The notes under the pieces are model-generated. The model worked only from the letters and a program-made list of their open reading frames with translations, had not been told where the DNA came from and searched no databases. 64,000 nt of DNA, taken from the NCBI GenBank assembly GCA_028023455.1, contig JAQFVV010006294.1, forward strand, positions 126,001 to 190,000, in the 5' to 3' direction. Positions within the stretch are counted from its first letter, which is position 1. Each line of letters starts with the position of its first letter. This document shows positions 45,250 to 57,429 of this stretch, in pieces. The DNA comes from Epiperipatus broadwayi (Eukaryota > Onychophora > Udeonychophora > Euonychophora > Peripatidae). A program made the translations under genes and the position numbers.

Positions 45250-47532
45250 CTTTAAAAAAAAAAGATTCTATAAAATTTTATTTCAAATTTTAATATTCAA
45301 CTATACACAATACCAAAACATGCTAGACAAACTTTTATTAACTAGTTTTTTTTAAAAAAAAAAAAAAAATTATACAAAAAAAGAATAGAATAAAAAGATA
45401 TCAATAAAGATTTTGACAAAATTATAAAATTTTCTTAACAATTATGATTTCATCTATTAAAAAAGATCTCAAGTGAAAATTACTAATAAAAGCATACTTA
45501 TAAATACACCATATAACTACTCATCATACAAAATGAATGCCAATCATCCCTAACATTAAAGAAGTTCTCATAATTTGATAACTTCAGATTCAAAATAATT
45601 AATCAAGAGACTTGAACTGATTCTGCAATTTGATTATCTTCTATTGATTAATAATTTTGGATGTAAGGCTTATCTTCTATTGATTAATAATTTTGGATGT
45701 AAGGCTATTAATCTTATAAGTTCTTTTAATAGTAGAGGTAATCGGCATTTGTATTGAATTGAGGATAATTACATGAGTATATTTATATGTATGTTTCTGT
45801 AGTAAGAAAAACCATGATTTATTTTGAATGAAATTATTAGTAAAATGTTAGATTATATTTTTATATAGCATATATATATATAACCCATTTAGTCTTGAGC
45901 ATTATGATACTTATTATTTAAGTAATTGACAACAGTTGGAAATTCTTGATTGTTACCTATATTGGGATTGTCTAGGTGTTTGTTTAGTTTCTAATGGTTT
46001 TATATATATTGTAGCCCTTTGGTCTATATCACCTATAAACCAGTTGTAGAGGAGGAGAGATAGTTGTGGAAAGAGGAAGGAAAAAAAAATTTTTTTAATG
46101 TAGAAAAAATTAAAAAGCTTTTATTGAGAAATCTCACTAATTAGATAGCTCAGAAATAACATATAGAGACAGTTTGTGTTTGTAGAAAAATAGCTAGCAT
46201 TATTTAATGCAAGGGGGGGGGGTGATTTGATTTTTTTTTTTGTATGCTGCAGTAATGATTTTCCAATATAATGATGGAGAAATAGATATTTATAGAGCTG
46301 GGATGGAGTTTTGTAAAGTTTAATGTCTATCACTAAAAAGTTGGTGAGAATTGAAAGTAAAACGGTTATCAATAGCTTTTGTTTAACAGCTTCTTTCAGG
46401 AGAATAAGCTTAAGAGTTATAGAAAATAATAATGGGAGTTTGTGTTATGATTAACATAAATTATAATTAATATTGCATTTGCAGTTATAAGAAATTGTGA
46501 GGGATATTTTGTGTTCATGTAGTCTAAATAAGCAATTTTTTTTCTTAAATAATCTACAGATGTGTGTGTGTGTGTAATACAGATATATGAGTTGACATTT
46601 TTTCTTTCCTTTATAAAAATTGATACCATTTTTTATATTATTTCCTGACAAGTGTGAAACAATGGAAAAATAAATGAATCTGTTGTAATTTATTATTAGT
46701 AATTCAAAAATATAAATCTAAATGGGAAAGTGTTTAGATCAAGAGAAGTGTAACAATTCTTTTACCAAAAAGATTAAAAAAGCTATCAAAATCTGACAAC
46801 TGATAAATGGTTCAATTGTTTGTTCTGAGAATAGATTTTTTTTAGAAAATTTGGAAGGGGACCACCTGTGGAGGTAGGAATTGGCCAATGTCCCCCTCCC
46901 TCTCTCTTCCTTTTGCTGGAAAATATAAAAGGGGAGTTGGAGAAAATGATAGGGGACTTTTTAAAATTTTGCTAGGTGGGGACTTTTAACTTTTTGCTTC
47001 TTGCTGAGAGAGCAGTTCAATTATCTCCAAATTTTTATTAATTTTCCGTCTCAGAAGTTAACAATGTACTTGAGTTGTATAGTTTACCAAAATATGAATT
47101 TCTAATTCATATATCAATGGTGTGCATTTATTCTTCCTGAAGTTAATCATGAAACAATCAGCCTTCAATAAGACATTTTTTTCTGAATGCCAGAGTCTAT
47201 CGGTTTTGCTTATTAAAATTTTATTTAGGGAAGGAACTGTCACACTATGGTATAACTATGAAGGATCAATTTATATTATCATAATTGTTTGGCTGGGTAA
47301 AATTCGTTTAAAAAAAAAAAAAGCTACAACAAACTTCTGAATAATATTTAAAGAAAAGTTAATTCATGTTTGGTAAGGAGAAGCCACTTGTTGTATGTAC
47401 TTTGAACCTTTGAAAAATGGAAAAGAAGAGGAAAAGAAACAAATGAGTTTGATCCTGGAAAGAAACCAACAAAGTGGAAGGTAATTCACAAAACTCTTTT
47501 TAAGATTTATTAATTGTCCTGCAGCTACCTTC
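45250..47532. other. AT-rich stretch, probable pyrophosphatase intron
   Basis: No further pyrophosphatase exon recognised. A 36-bp direct duplication (TTCTATTGATTAATAATTTT-type) lies at 45638-45709. Minus-strand frames at 46121-46651 are unsupported. Confidence 0.5.
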
Positions 47533-47945
47533 TGATTTAAAATAACTCTTCGTTTTCTACATTTTGATTTAAAATAACTCTTCGTTTTCTACATTTGATT
47601 TAAAAGTAACTCTTCGTCTGCTAAATTTGATTTAAAGTAACTCTTCGTTTTCTACATTCGATTTAAAAGTAACTCTTCGTCTGCTACATTTGATTTAAAG
47701 TAACTCTTCGTTTTTTACATTTGATTTAAAAGTAACTCTTCGTCTGCTACATTTGATTTAAAGTAACTCTTTGTTTTCTACATTTGATTTAAAATAACTC
47801 TTTGTCTTCGACATATGATTTAAATATAACCTTTTGTTTTTCATGCATTCCGATTTTAAAAAGACTGTCTTCATTTTTTTTTTTTATCTATTGTGATTCA
47901 AATAACTATGTGCGTTTTTAGTATACATCTGATTTAAAATAAATG
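47533..47945. repeat. minisatellite, ~31-bp unit, about 13 copies
   Basis: Unit GATTTAAAATAACTCTTCGT plus TTTCTACATTT. In the centre two variants alternate: TAAAAGTAACTCTTCGTCTG and TAAAGTAACTCTTCGTTTTC, giving a 62-bp higher-order unit from about 47600 to 47770. The outer copies are more diverged. Confidence 0.9.
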
Positions 47946-50900
47946 TCTATGATGTGCGTTTATAACTGCTATCTCCAAATAAAATGAACTGAGTACAATC
48001 AAAGGAAAAGATATTAGAAAGAGACTATAGTAATGTTTGGTATTATTCTATATTTTATTTCGTTTATATAATATGTTTTTTTTTTTATTATTTCGTCTTA
48101 CAATATGTACATGTTTGATAGAAATGTTTTTTTTTTTTGTTTTACCACTAGAATATCTTAATATAATAAGTTTTTTTTATTATTATTTATGTTTTAAATA
48201 TGCAAAAGGAAAGAGAAAAAGGATGATTTTGATCCCATTGAAAAGATAAGTGCTTACGTAGATTTAAATTTAAAGAGAAGAGAGAAATGATATAGAATAC
48301 CTTTTATATTCTTAACAAATTTTGATATGTATTTGTGCTTGATATTAGGTATGAATGATATGGATGATCGTGTGGAAAACCACAGTTGTGCTATCAGTGT
48401 CGATGATCTGTTATTGATATAGGTGTAGGGGGTGTGTGATCGGCTCGGCTGTTTAAGATTGAAGTGATTCATACGTGTTTTAATTCAGGATCCGGTTAGT
48501 CTTTGTCATTTATTTAGACTGTAATCAATGTATGTGGGTGCATATATAAAGCAGTAAAGGCTTAATATTATTGAGGTAGAGTTATCATGCCACCTCATGG
48601 ATGGAAAATAGCTGTCTCATGATTGATTTACCATGATAGTTGGAGATGACTGAGTTTCACTCCATTTATTTTATTAAAGATAGGTAATTATTAATAAAGT
48701 TATTGTTGAATTGAGAAAAAGGTTTTGCATGCCCATTATGAATAAATGTGTAGGCCGGAGCTCCTCACACATTCTAAGTCTTAAAAAAAGATTTCTCTTC
48801 CCCGGGCTGAAGCAAACAATTGGAGTTAAGAGTTGAAGTTGTCGTTGGTTTGGTTTTAATTTCCCTTGTCCAGACGCTGCTGTGTGCGCATTATATATAT
48901 ACTGCATGGTATTGAAGGATCTAGAGAGTGTTTTTCTGATGTGGGACAGAATAAGATTGCCCTGACAGGATAAGGATTCGGTCAGATGGAGGTATGATGA
49001 GGAATGACAGAGATTTTAATTGGTAAACTAACCGATCCGTATTGATTTTGTGAATATGATAAGTTGAGAGCTGTCGAGCTGGATCAACAGACTGACCTAT
49101 TAAAATATCTACGGTTAAAAACGTAAAGATCTGACGGGCATTAACGTAAAAGTGTGGGTTTTTGAATTTAAACCAATCCACAAGACCAGTAAAAGTTTTT
49201 TTTTTTTTTATATTATATGTTATATCATCCTTTTTCATAAGAATAGAAAGAAATTATTAATTAATAAATGATATGGAAATTTCTGATTAGAGTAAGTGAA
49301 ACGAGGTATTATTTGGAATAGTCCATTGACAATGTTTACAAATAAAAAGGGGAGTATGAGTTTATAGGTTTCTTCTCTTTCGAGATATAGATTTATTAAA
49401 GCTAAAAAATACGGAATTCTGATTCCGTGCATAAGCGTGTATTATTTTATGTGTTTATCTTAAAAAATAAATGGGTCAAAAGTAATAAATAAGTTATCTA
49501 AAAAAAAAAAAAAAAATAGTAATTTTAAACATGTATTCAAACCATAATATTTAGTGGATCTAAAATATAGATTTAAGTGTAACCATATTATATTTGGGTA
49601 TGTTTTATTTGAATTCTTGTTCATATAATAAAGTTTTACTATTGTTATGAGTTACATTGTGTATTGTGTTTTGATGTTTCCAATATCTACAGAATTTTCA
49701 TCCAGCACCTATATTTTAAGTAATATTAATTTATATTTCAATTTAATTATTCATTTTTCTATTGATGATTTATTTCCACGATCGATTTGCAGTAGTCATT
49801 ATTATATTGTTTACATATTCAATTCACATAGTTAATTTTATATTGACAATTTGTTTCAATGATTGACTTGCGGTAGTGATTTTTCTATTGATTATTTCTA
49901 TTCGATTTACTTAATTCATTTTATAAGTCACTCTCCTATAATTCAGTTTCACATAATTTATTTTTATAGTTAATTCACAAAACCTAATTTTGTGATTTAT
50001 TTCCGTAATTTAATTACCAATAAATTTTGATTGATTCATCTGATTAATGTCCATGGTTTACTTCCATAGTTTCTTTAGCGTTGTAGGAAAGATTTAAAGT
50101 TATTAATTAAAGTTTGGTCAACATATTAGATATATAGAATAAAATGACAGGGATTAGTTAAGTTAAATTTAGTCAATTTTATCTTTTGGTTCATGGTAAT
50201 GTTGTGAATATTGGGAGCAGACATTAAATCCCTTTCCTGCTCTCTGTGTTTAGAGTGATTCCCAATAGTAAATTCGTATCAAAATTTGGCTTAAGGTATT
50301 TGGAATCATATCTGTTACAATGTAATCGTGTGTAAGTGCATCTTTTGACAGATCTAGACCTTGAGAAAGAGCAGTTCAATTATTAATCTAAGAGCTAGTT
50401 CGGAAGTCAAGTAGCATCACATAATCAAATTATGATACTGTTGTTAAAGTAGGGATCATAAACTGATAGTCGATTGACAGGTTAATTTAGATGTTTAGAA
50501 GTAAGATTAGTAATTCTCAGATCAGAGAACATAACACAGACATTACGTGTTATATAATTGTAACTAATTTAAAGTGATAGATGCTGAGAACGAAAAATAA
50601 GGTAATGGAATCAAATGAGGAGAATTGATTTAGATAATTTTTTTTTTTGCCTAATGTTAAATTAAATGATAAATTTATATCATGAACATAGATTATGAGT
50701 CTTCTGCATCGATTACCGATTCATTTCCAGTCCGAAATAAATGAGAAATGTATATAATAATTTCTGTAGTTACCACTCGAGATCAGATATTTATAATAAA
50801 GCTATGGGAGAAAGTTGTATTATTATTATTATTATAGATTTGATAATAAATTACTTATGAAATATTTGCATGACTCAACCGAGTTTGAAATTAAGACCAC

Positions 50901-51269
50901 ATAGATTAGATGGTTGTATCAATATCATGGCTGCAGAAAAAAGTTTGCTATTAACTGAAAGGAGACCCTTTGATTCCTCTTGGAGGCCTTAAAGGAACCG
51001 AACAGGGCAAATTCCTAATGTCCACTCCATACGCTCTTGTCGTTGCAGCTGTTATTACTATGTGATTATTCATATAGTATACGAACATGGATGGGCTGCT
51101 CACCAACACGCAATAGCCAGTGTGATGAGTTTATTGGCTTTCTACCTCTGAGTTTAAGATCAAGAAACACCATGGTCTTTCTTCTCAGTGCCTGACAAGG
51201 CAGAATGAATGTTTGTGTAAATGATAAATATTTTTCCAACACATATATACAATTATGACAGACAAAAAT
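47946..51269. other. non-coding stretch
   Basis: No supported gene or pyrophosphatase exon. A degenerate ~95-bp repetition (ATTGATGATTTATTTCCACG against ATTGACAATTTGTTTCAATG) lies at about 49755-49910. Sequence at 50930-51260 is less AT-rich and may belong to another repeat. Confidence 0.4.
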
Positions 51270-51325
51270 AAAGCATGGCCCTTATTCCCAGGAGGCCGTA
51301 AAGTCACCAACCAAGGCAGCGGTTA

Positions 51326-52510
51326 GTGGCCGAAAGCGGGGGGGGGGGTGCTAACAATCCCCTGATTGCAGACCCAGGCTGCCATTTGATGACAAATTTT
51401 TATTTAGGTACTTACAACTGCAGACCACTTTCCAGTGAAAGAAGATTGCAAGAATTAGAAGAACTGTCTTATATTAGATGGGACATCATTGGACTTTGTG
51501 AAGTTAGAAGAAAAGGAGAAGAAACAATTGATTTAAAAAGTGGACATATACTCTATTATAAAGGCACACATATTGGAAATACAAGTGGAGTAGGATTCAT
51601 TATAAATAAAAAGTGGAAGAATAATATTGTGGAGATTGATGGTGTATCAGACAGAGTGGCAAGATTAGTTATACAACTTAATAGCAGATACCAAATGCAG
51701 ATAATTCAAGTTTATGCCCCAACAAGTTCTCATAGTGATGAAGTAGTAGAAGATTTTTATATGGATGTACAAAAGGCTTTTGATCAGAGTAAACAACATT
51801 TTAAAATTGTTATGGGAGACTTTAATGCTAGAATTGGTAGACAAATGAAAGATGAAATTGCTGTAGGTAATTTTGGTTATGGTAATAAAAATGAGAGAGA
51901 ACATAGACTTGTAGAGTTTGCAGAAAAAGAAAAACTTTATATTATGAATTCATTTTTTGAGAAAAATGTTAAAAGGAAATGAGCATGGAAGTATCCAAAT
52001 GAAGGTACAGCAGAATTGGATTATATTTTGACTAACAGAAAATACATATTTCAAGATTGTAATGTTCTTAATAAATTTAACACAGGAAGTGATCATCGAT
52101 TAGTAAGGTGTAAAACTAGACACAAAAATTATTAAAAAAAAACAATATTTACAGTTGATATTCCTAATCTTCAGAAACATTCTAATGAATTTAAATTAGA
52201 ACTTGCAAATAGGTTTCAAGTGTTAGGAGATTTTGAACATGATTCAGATTTGAATGAAATTAATATGAAAATAACTGATACACTTTTAAAAACTGCAACA
52301 AACATAGCTGGTAGAAAAAAGCAGCAATTGACTAATAATATTTCTACTGAGACTAGAGAATTTATGAAGAAAAGAAGGAATATGAAGATATACAAAAATG
52401 ATGTATTAAAAAGAATTGAATATCTCGAATTTTGTAAAATGGTGCAGAAAAGAGTTGAAAATGATATAAAAAAATATAACTGTGAACTAGCAAGAAAAGC
52501 TGTAGAATAA
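51326..52510 (+). pseudogene. RTE LINE endonuclease (APE-type) and linker, three stops
   Basis: AP-endonuclease-like domain that nicks target DNA to prime reverse transcription. Motifs: LGTYNCRPLS (start of fold), WDIIGLCEVRR (catalytic Glu), IIQVYAPTSS, MGDFNARIG (Asp/Asn), and TGSDHRLVR (SDH with catalytic His at about 52087-52115). TGA at 51980 stands where related elements have a Trp codon (KRK-W-x-W), TAA at 52133 and TAA at 52508 also interrupt, but all lie in the same frame. The region after the SDH motif is a linker to the RT. The apparent N-terminal Gly run comes from a G homopolymer. Confidence 0.88.
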
Positions 52511-52614
52511 AATAGAAGTCTTAAGAATGTAAAACAACATTTTGGTATTGGTAGAAAATTTATATCTGCAATAGGAAAAAAGATGGAATTATTACTAAAA
52601 AGAGAGATGACATC

Positions 52615-54195
52615 ATGAAATTGGTAGAAGATTTTTATCAAGAATTATATAGTAATGAAGAACAAGTACCTCCTATATCTATTACATCTTCCGAATTGTC
52701 CAGAATTTTAAATGAAGAAGTGAGACATGCAATTAAATGTATGAAGAAAGGAAAGGCTCCAGGAAATGATGGAATTATAATTGATATACTAAAAGAAGCA
52801 GGTGAAGAAATAGAAACAATTTTAGCAAAGTTATATACCAAATGTCTAAATGATAAAGATGTACCAGAAGATTGGAAGAATGCAGTAATAATATTAATAT
52901 TTAAAAAAGGTAATAAAGAAGATATTAGAAATTACAGACCTATCAGCCTTTTATCAGTTTTATATAAAATTTTTACCAAGATAATTACAACTCGTCTACA
53001 GAGAACTTTGGATTTCCACCAACCAAGAGAACAAGCTGGATTTAAAAGTGGTTTTAGTATGATAGATCATATCCAGGTATTGAGAGAAGTCATAGAAAGG
53101 ACAAGCAAATATGAGTTGTCATTATGTTTTGGATTTGTAGATTATGAAAAGGCATTCGATTCTATACACATTTCTTCAGTGATTAAAGCATTGGATCATC
53201 AAGGTATAGATCCAGGATATTGTCATATTTTAAAGAATATTTATAAAAATGCAACAGCAACAATTAGATTACATAATGATACTGGAAAAATCAACATTGA
53301 GAAAGGTGTAAGACAAGGTGACTCCATATCTCCAAAACTCTTTACAGCAGTGCTGCAAGAAGTATTTTGTGGATTAAAATGGGAAACTAAAGGAATGAAA
53401 GTAAATGGAGAGTATTTAAGTCATTTAGATTTTGCAGATGATACAGTTGTTTTTGCAAATAATGCTTCAGAGCTGCAGGAAATGTTGCAGGAGTTAGCAG
53501 ATGAAAGTAGAAAAGTAGGACTAAAGATAAATGTTAAAAAGACTAAAGTAATGTTTAATCGATTTGCTCAAAATATGAAAATAAAGATTGATTATGAAGA
53601 ATTAGAAGAAGTTAACAGTTACAAATACCTTGGTCAGATTATTAATACAGATGGAAACATAATGGAGGATATTAATCATAGAATTAAACTTGGTTGGAGT
53701 GCTTTTGGTAGAAATAACTTGATACTAAAAGGAAATATGCCTATGTGTTTGAAAAGGATGGTTTTTAACAAATGTGTTTTACCAGTTCTTACTTATGGAT
53801 CTGAGACTTGGACACTTAATAGAAGAGCAATACAGAGACTTCAGACCACTCAAAGGAGTATGGAGAGATGTATGTTGGGAGTAACAAGAAGAGATCGAAA
53901 TTGCAATGTATGGGTAAGACAACAAACAGGTGTTACTGACCTTATTGAAAAAATTAAAAGATTGAAATGGAGTTGGGCTGGACATATTGCTGGAAGAGAT
54001 GATAATAGATGGACAATTGGAATTTTAAACTGGATTCCAAGAGATTGTAAAAGACCCAGAAAAAGACCACATGTGAGATGGATGGATGAAATAAGAAAAT
54101 GTGCAGGGGTGTTGTGGAGAAGAGAAGCTAAAGATCAGAGAAGATGGATTAAATTTGGAGAGACCTTCATCCTGCAGTGGATTGATAATGGTTGA
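52615..54195 (+). CDS. RTE LINE reverse transcriptase
   Basis: 526-codon open frame. Fingers: KGKAPGNDGI and NYRPISLLSVLYKIFTKII. Palm: FVDYEKAFDSI (motif A), GVRQGDSISPKLFTAVLQ (motif B), LDFADDTVVFAN (motif C, FADD). Then VNSYKYLGQIIN and the RTE-type C-terminal region (GHIAGRDDNRWTIGILNWIP, then RWMDEIRKCAG). All catalytic Asp are present. The ATG at 52615 is the first in this frame; in an intact element it would be fused to the endonuclease upstream. It supplies RT for its own copying and possibly for SINE-like repeats. Confidence 0.92.
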   Translation: MKLVEDFYQELYSNEEQVPPISITSSELSRILNEEVRHAIKCMKKGKAPGNDGIIIDILKEAGEEIETILAKLYTKCLNDKDVPEDWKNAVIILIFKKGNKEDIRNYRPISLLSVLYKIFTKIITTRLQRTLDFHQPREQAGFKSGFSMIDHIQVLREVIERTSKYELSLCFGFVDYEKAFDSIHISSVIKALDHQGIDPGYCHILKNIYKNATATIRLHNDTGKINIEKGVRQGDSISPKLFTAVLQEVFCGLKWETKGMKVNGEYLSHLDFADDTVVFANNASELQEMLQELADESRKVGLKINVKKTKVMFNRFAQNMKIKIDYEELEEVNSYKYLGQIINTDGNIMEDINHRIKLGWSAFGRNNLILKGNMPMCLKRMVFNKCVLPVLTYGSETWTLNRRAIQRLQTTQRSMERCMLGVTRRDRNCNVWVRQQTGVTDLIEKIKRLKWSWAGHIAGRDDNRWTIGILNWIPRDCKRPRKRPHVRWMDEIRKCAGVLWRREAKDQRRWIKFGETFILQWIDNG

Positions 54196-54669
54196 TGATG
54201 ATGATGATGATGAATATCATTATTGTTATTAATTTTTTTTTAAGAGACGATTCATTTGCTTTCTCCAGTATCCTCTATAGTCCTAAATATGGCTAATGAT
54301 GATGATCTCTGGTGGGCATTACAATTTATAGCTGCAATTTGGTGCCCCAGGTATATTTGATCCCAAGTTAGTATTAAATTCAGTTGTCTAGCTACTTGAA
54401 ATAAATTAAAGTTTATTGATGTTAAATGAGTGAAAGAGTGCGTGGAGAAAGTTGAGGCTACAATATATATATATACATACATACATATATGTATACACAA
54501 GCTTTCTGGATTTACAATAAGGTATATCTTAAATACAAGTATATTTTATATAGCTGGAATCTAGATGTAATATAGGGGATTTGACCACAGATTTTAAAAC
54601 TCCCTACAGTCATTCATTTTATCTCATACACCTGATAGACAGGACCACGCATATATGAAAAAGATAAAT

Positions 54670-54723
54670 GATCTCCAATATATGATTTTGTGCTGAACCA
54701 GCACTCATCAATTGCTCCAAATC
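54670..54723 (-). ncRNA. hammerhead-like ribozyme, R1 copy c
   Basis: Minus strand: GATTTGGAGCAA, TTGATGA (one change from CTGATGA), perfect stem II GTGCT-GGTTC-AGCAC, AAAA (from GAAA), AT-rich stem III, TTGG-A-GATC. Two catalytic-core positions are mutated, so probably inactive, but stem II is perfectly paired. Confidence 0.5.
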
Positions 54724-55083
54724 ATCATTTCACACAATCAAATATAATCAGTGCTCGGTTTATATAAATATAGCAAATCTCATACTTTAATGAACAGGCT
54801 TCAATCTACTCCATCCTCCAATTCTTCAGCCATCCATATCATTAAAAATCTGATGAAGGAATGCCCAAATCCCTTGTTAATACCAATATTATTCTCCCTA
54901 TACATAAGGGGTCAATAATATTGGCATTAACAAGGCATTTGGGCATTCCATCATTAGATTTTTGGTGGTATGAATTGCTGAAAAGTTGGAGAGTGGAATA
55001 GATTGAAGGCTGTCCACTAATGTATGTAGATTTGCTATCTTAATATAAACCGAGCATTGATTATATTTATGTGTGGGATAAGA

Positions 55084-55139
55084 TGATGTGGGTCAACTAA
55101 TGAGTACTGGTTCAGCATAAAATATGCATATTGGAGATC
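55084..55139 (+). ncRNA. hammerhead-like ribozyme, R1 copy d
   Basis: GATG-TGGG-TCAA, CTAATGA (G to A in the core), GTACT-GGTTC-AGCAT, AAAA, AT stem III, TTGG-A-GATC. Stem I is paired (TCAA with TTGG); the core is mutated. Confidence 0.45.
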
Positions 55140-55282
55140 AATTATCTTTTTCACAAGTGTGTGGTCATGTGTATCGGTTATATGAGATAAAGTGCATGGC
55201 TGCAGGGAGCTTGAAAGTCTGTGTTCTAATCCCCTACATTACATCTAGATTCCAAATATGTAAAATATACTTGTATTTAAAA

Positions 55283-55720
55283 AAATATTACAAATTCAAC
55301 TTGTATCCTGCTCTTCCCTCCTTTATGTATTTAAATGGACAAGGTCCTATATATGAGATGTCAGAATGACTTAAAGTCAACATGGGCATGACAATAATAT
55401 TGGCATTAACAATGGATTTGGCATTCCATCACCAAATTTCCAATAGTACAGATGACTGAAAGGTGAAGCAGAATGAAGCCTGTCCATTAAAGTATGAAGA
55501 TTTGCTATCTTAATATAAATTGAGCATTGATTATATTTATGTGGGAGATGATCTGGACCAACTGATAAGAGCTGGTTCACCACGAAATATGTATATCGGA
55601 GATCGTTCATTTTTTTCACATGTATGTGGTCATGTGTATGCGTTGTATGAGATAGAGTGGATGACTAAAGGGAGCTTGAAAGTCTGTGCTCAAATAATTT
55701 ATATTAAAAACCCTTCAAAT
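55283..55720 (+). repeat. third R1 repeat copy next to the palindrome
   Basis: From about 55387 (ACAATAATATTGGCATTAAC) to 55700 (GGGAGCTTGAAAGTCTGTGC) it repeats the right arm of the 54.5 kb palindrome in the same orientation. The short frames here (55377-55619, 55520-55777) are not genes. Confidence 0.8.
55550..55604 (+). ncRNA. hammerhead-like ribozyme, R1 copy e
   Basis: GATC-TGGA-CCAA (intact stem I 5' strand), CTGATAA (one core change), GAGCT-GGTTC-ACCAC (weakened stem II), GAAA intact, AT stem III, TCGG-A-GATC. Together with copies a-d it defines the R1 ancestor: CCAA / CTGATGA / GTGCT-GGTTC-AGCAC / GAAA / AT hairpin / TTGG. Confidence 0.5.
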
Positions 55721-57429
55721 GTTATATACAAAACAGAATTATTTACCATGATTTTTTATTATTTTTGTTTGAAATAAAAAACTAATCACAAAAACAACAC
55801 ATTTTATATACTATAAAAGTTCACAATATAATGAAATCTTAATCCATCAGTTATACATGTATTGCTTTTCAGCACAAATCATGTTTTCCTTGGTCCTAAA
55901 ATACGTGTCACAGAAACATTTTTTTTTTTTCCAAACTCTCATTTCTTTCTTTGCATTTTTTGTTAACAACTATAGTTCTGACACAATATTTTCCTATATT
56001 GATAGTATTTCTTTTTTTTTAATTTGAAAAAAATATACAAATATTATGACTGCATATCACATTATAATTAATTTGTTCATTATAAATTATTATTGTATAT
56101 ATATACACATACATTATTAGTTTTCTCATTATAGAATAACGTTTTGATAATTAAATTTTCATAAATTTTTAATTATAAATAATAACTTAAAATATCTACA
56201 AAATTAGCTTGCAATTCTTTAAAAACAATTTCATGATTACATTTCTAATAAAATTCTTTTATTTTAGGATTTATCCATAATTTCTGTTTTTTTTTTTTTT
56301 CACTTCTAAGTATTGCTTTAAATTATTTTGACATTGAATTAGTTATGAATATCTTTAATAGGAGAAAGCATTTTAAGTCTTAAAAATTTCATTTAAAAGA
56401 TTTTTGAAATAAAAAATTTATTAGAAAAAAATACTGTACAGTTAATTTAAATCCTAATTTTTTTAAATATGTAATTAACATATTATTAAAATTATATTCA
56501 TAAAATGTATACTTTCTGCAAATAATAGGTGTGAAAAGTTTTGAATTATAAAATCTGATTTGTACTTTACATATATTTCAGTGAATAATCATTAAATTGT
56601 TTATATCTATAAATTTTATCATTTTTCCATATTTATTTTTTCTAGCCACTTGAGAAACAAAAGATTGAAAATTTCACTGTATTTGATTAAGTCCCATGAG
56701 ATATTAGTTAACTCATACATTATCATATTCATAATCTAAGATTTGAATCTAGAAATTTTGAAAACTCCCTCAAGTCACAAACAGACCCAGGCTCTTGCCT
56801 CAGGAAAATAGTCCCCAGCCATTTTCAGCTCAAATATAAAGATCTTAGATTATTCTAAGCTGATGATGAGTGTTAATGCATTGGTTGTAAAAGCATTAAC
56901 TCAATACAGCTCTCACTAATGGTTAAAAGATAATAATATAAAAACTAAATATAATTATTCTGAAATGCATTAATATTAATCAATTAAAATTATAGATAAT
57001 TATCATAGGTATCTATTATGATTAATTATAACAAAAATATTTTCTTGAATTCTGTAACCGTGTTCACAGAGACATTTTATAATTAATTATTATTTAAAGC
57101 TGACTTGAAAGTGTATTTTTAAATTTTAAATGAGTTTGTGATGTACAATGTAATGTGCAGTACCTATCTACACTATATTCAATAGTTCCCCTGGATAAAT
57201 CTTTTAATTCATTGAAAGTATTAGAGTATATGTAATTTTTAAATTACCTTTTTAAATATCTTTTAAACACAGTAATTGATTATAATCAGATGACAAATAT
57301 ATTGGGACCCTAAGAAATAAGGAATACATTTTGGTGGGTGCTGAATTGAGTTCAGACCCATATGACTATATAAGCTATTGAGCTTAGGTTGAAAATATTA
57401 TTGTGTTTTCAATTACATTCTCATAGTTT
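55721..57429. other. AT-rich non-coding stretch
   Basis: No supported gene or repeat. Confidence 0.4.

Larger units (their letters stand above)
51270..54215 (+). mobile_element. RTE-type LINE, near full length
   Basis: Non-LTR retrotransposon with endonuclease followed by reverse transcriptase in one polyprotein and a (TGA)n tail (54195-54213), the layout of RTE-clade elements. A GC-richer leader (51270-51400) precedes the coding region. Three in-frame stops (51980, 52133, 52508) and one frame change before 52615 are the visible lesions; the RT frame of 526 codons is intact. Two shorter copies are at 11.6-13.0 kb and an old relic is at 38.4 kb. Confidence 0.92.
54528..55282. repeat. ~755-bp palindrome of two inverted R1 ribozyme repeats
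   Basis: Left and right arms match inversely from the outside (AAATACAAGTATATTTTATA against TAAAATATACTTGTATTT), through GGAATCTAGATGTAA / TTACATCTAGATTCC, to the centre (CCAATATTATT at 54883 against AATAATATTGG at 54914). The loop is about 20 bp. Each arm contains the R1 hammerhead segment and an end word GGGAGCTTGAAAGTCTGTGT followed by TCTAATCC. Same family as the 20.5-21.5 kb palindrome. Confidence 0.88.

Noticed and set aside
48921-49238. 105-residue minus-strand frame upstream of the pyrophosphatase exons
   Set aside because: Checked as a possible N-terminal exon; none of the pyrophosphatase N-terminal motifs (e.g. GYIWNYGxxPQ) is present.
52216-52641. 141-residue minus-strand open frame
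   Set aside because: Antisense shadow of the RTE LINE linker region; no domain.
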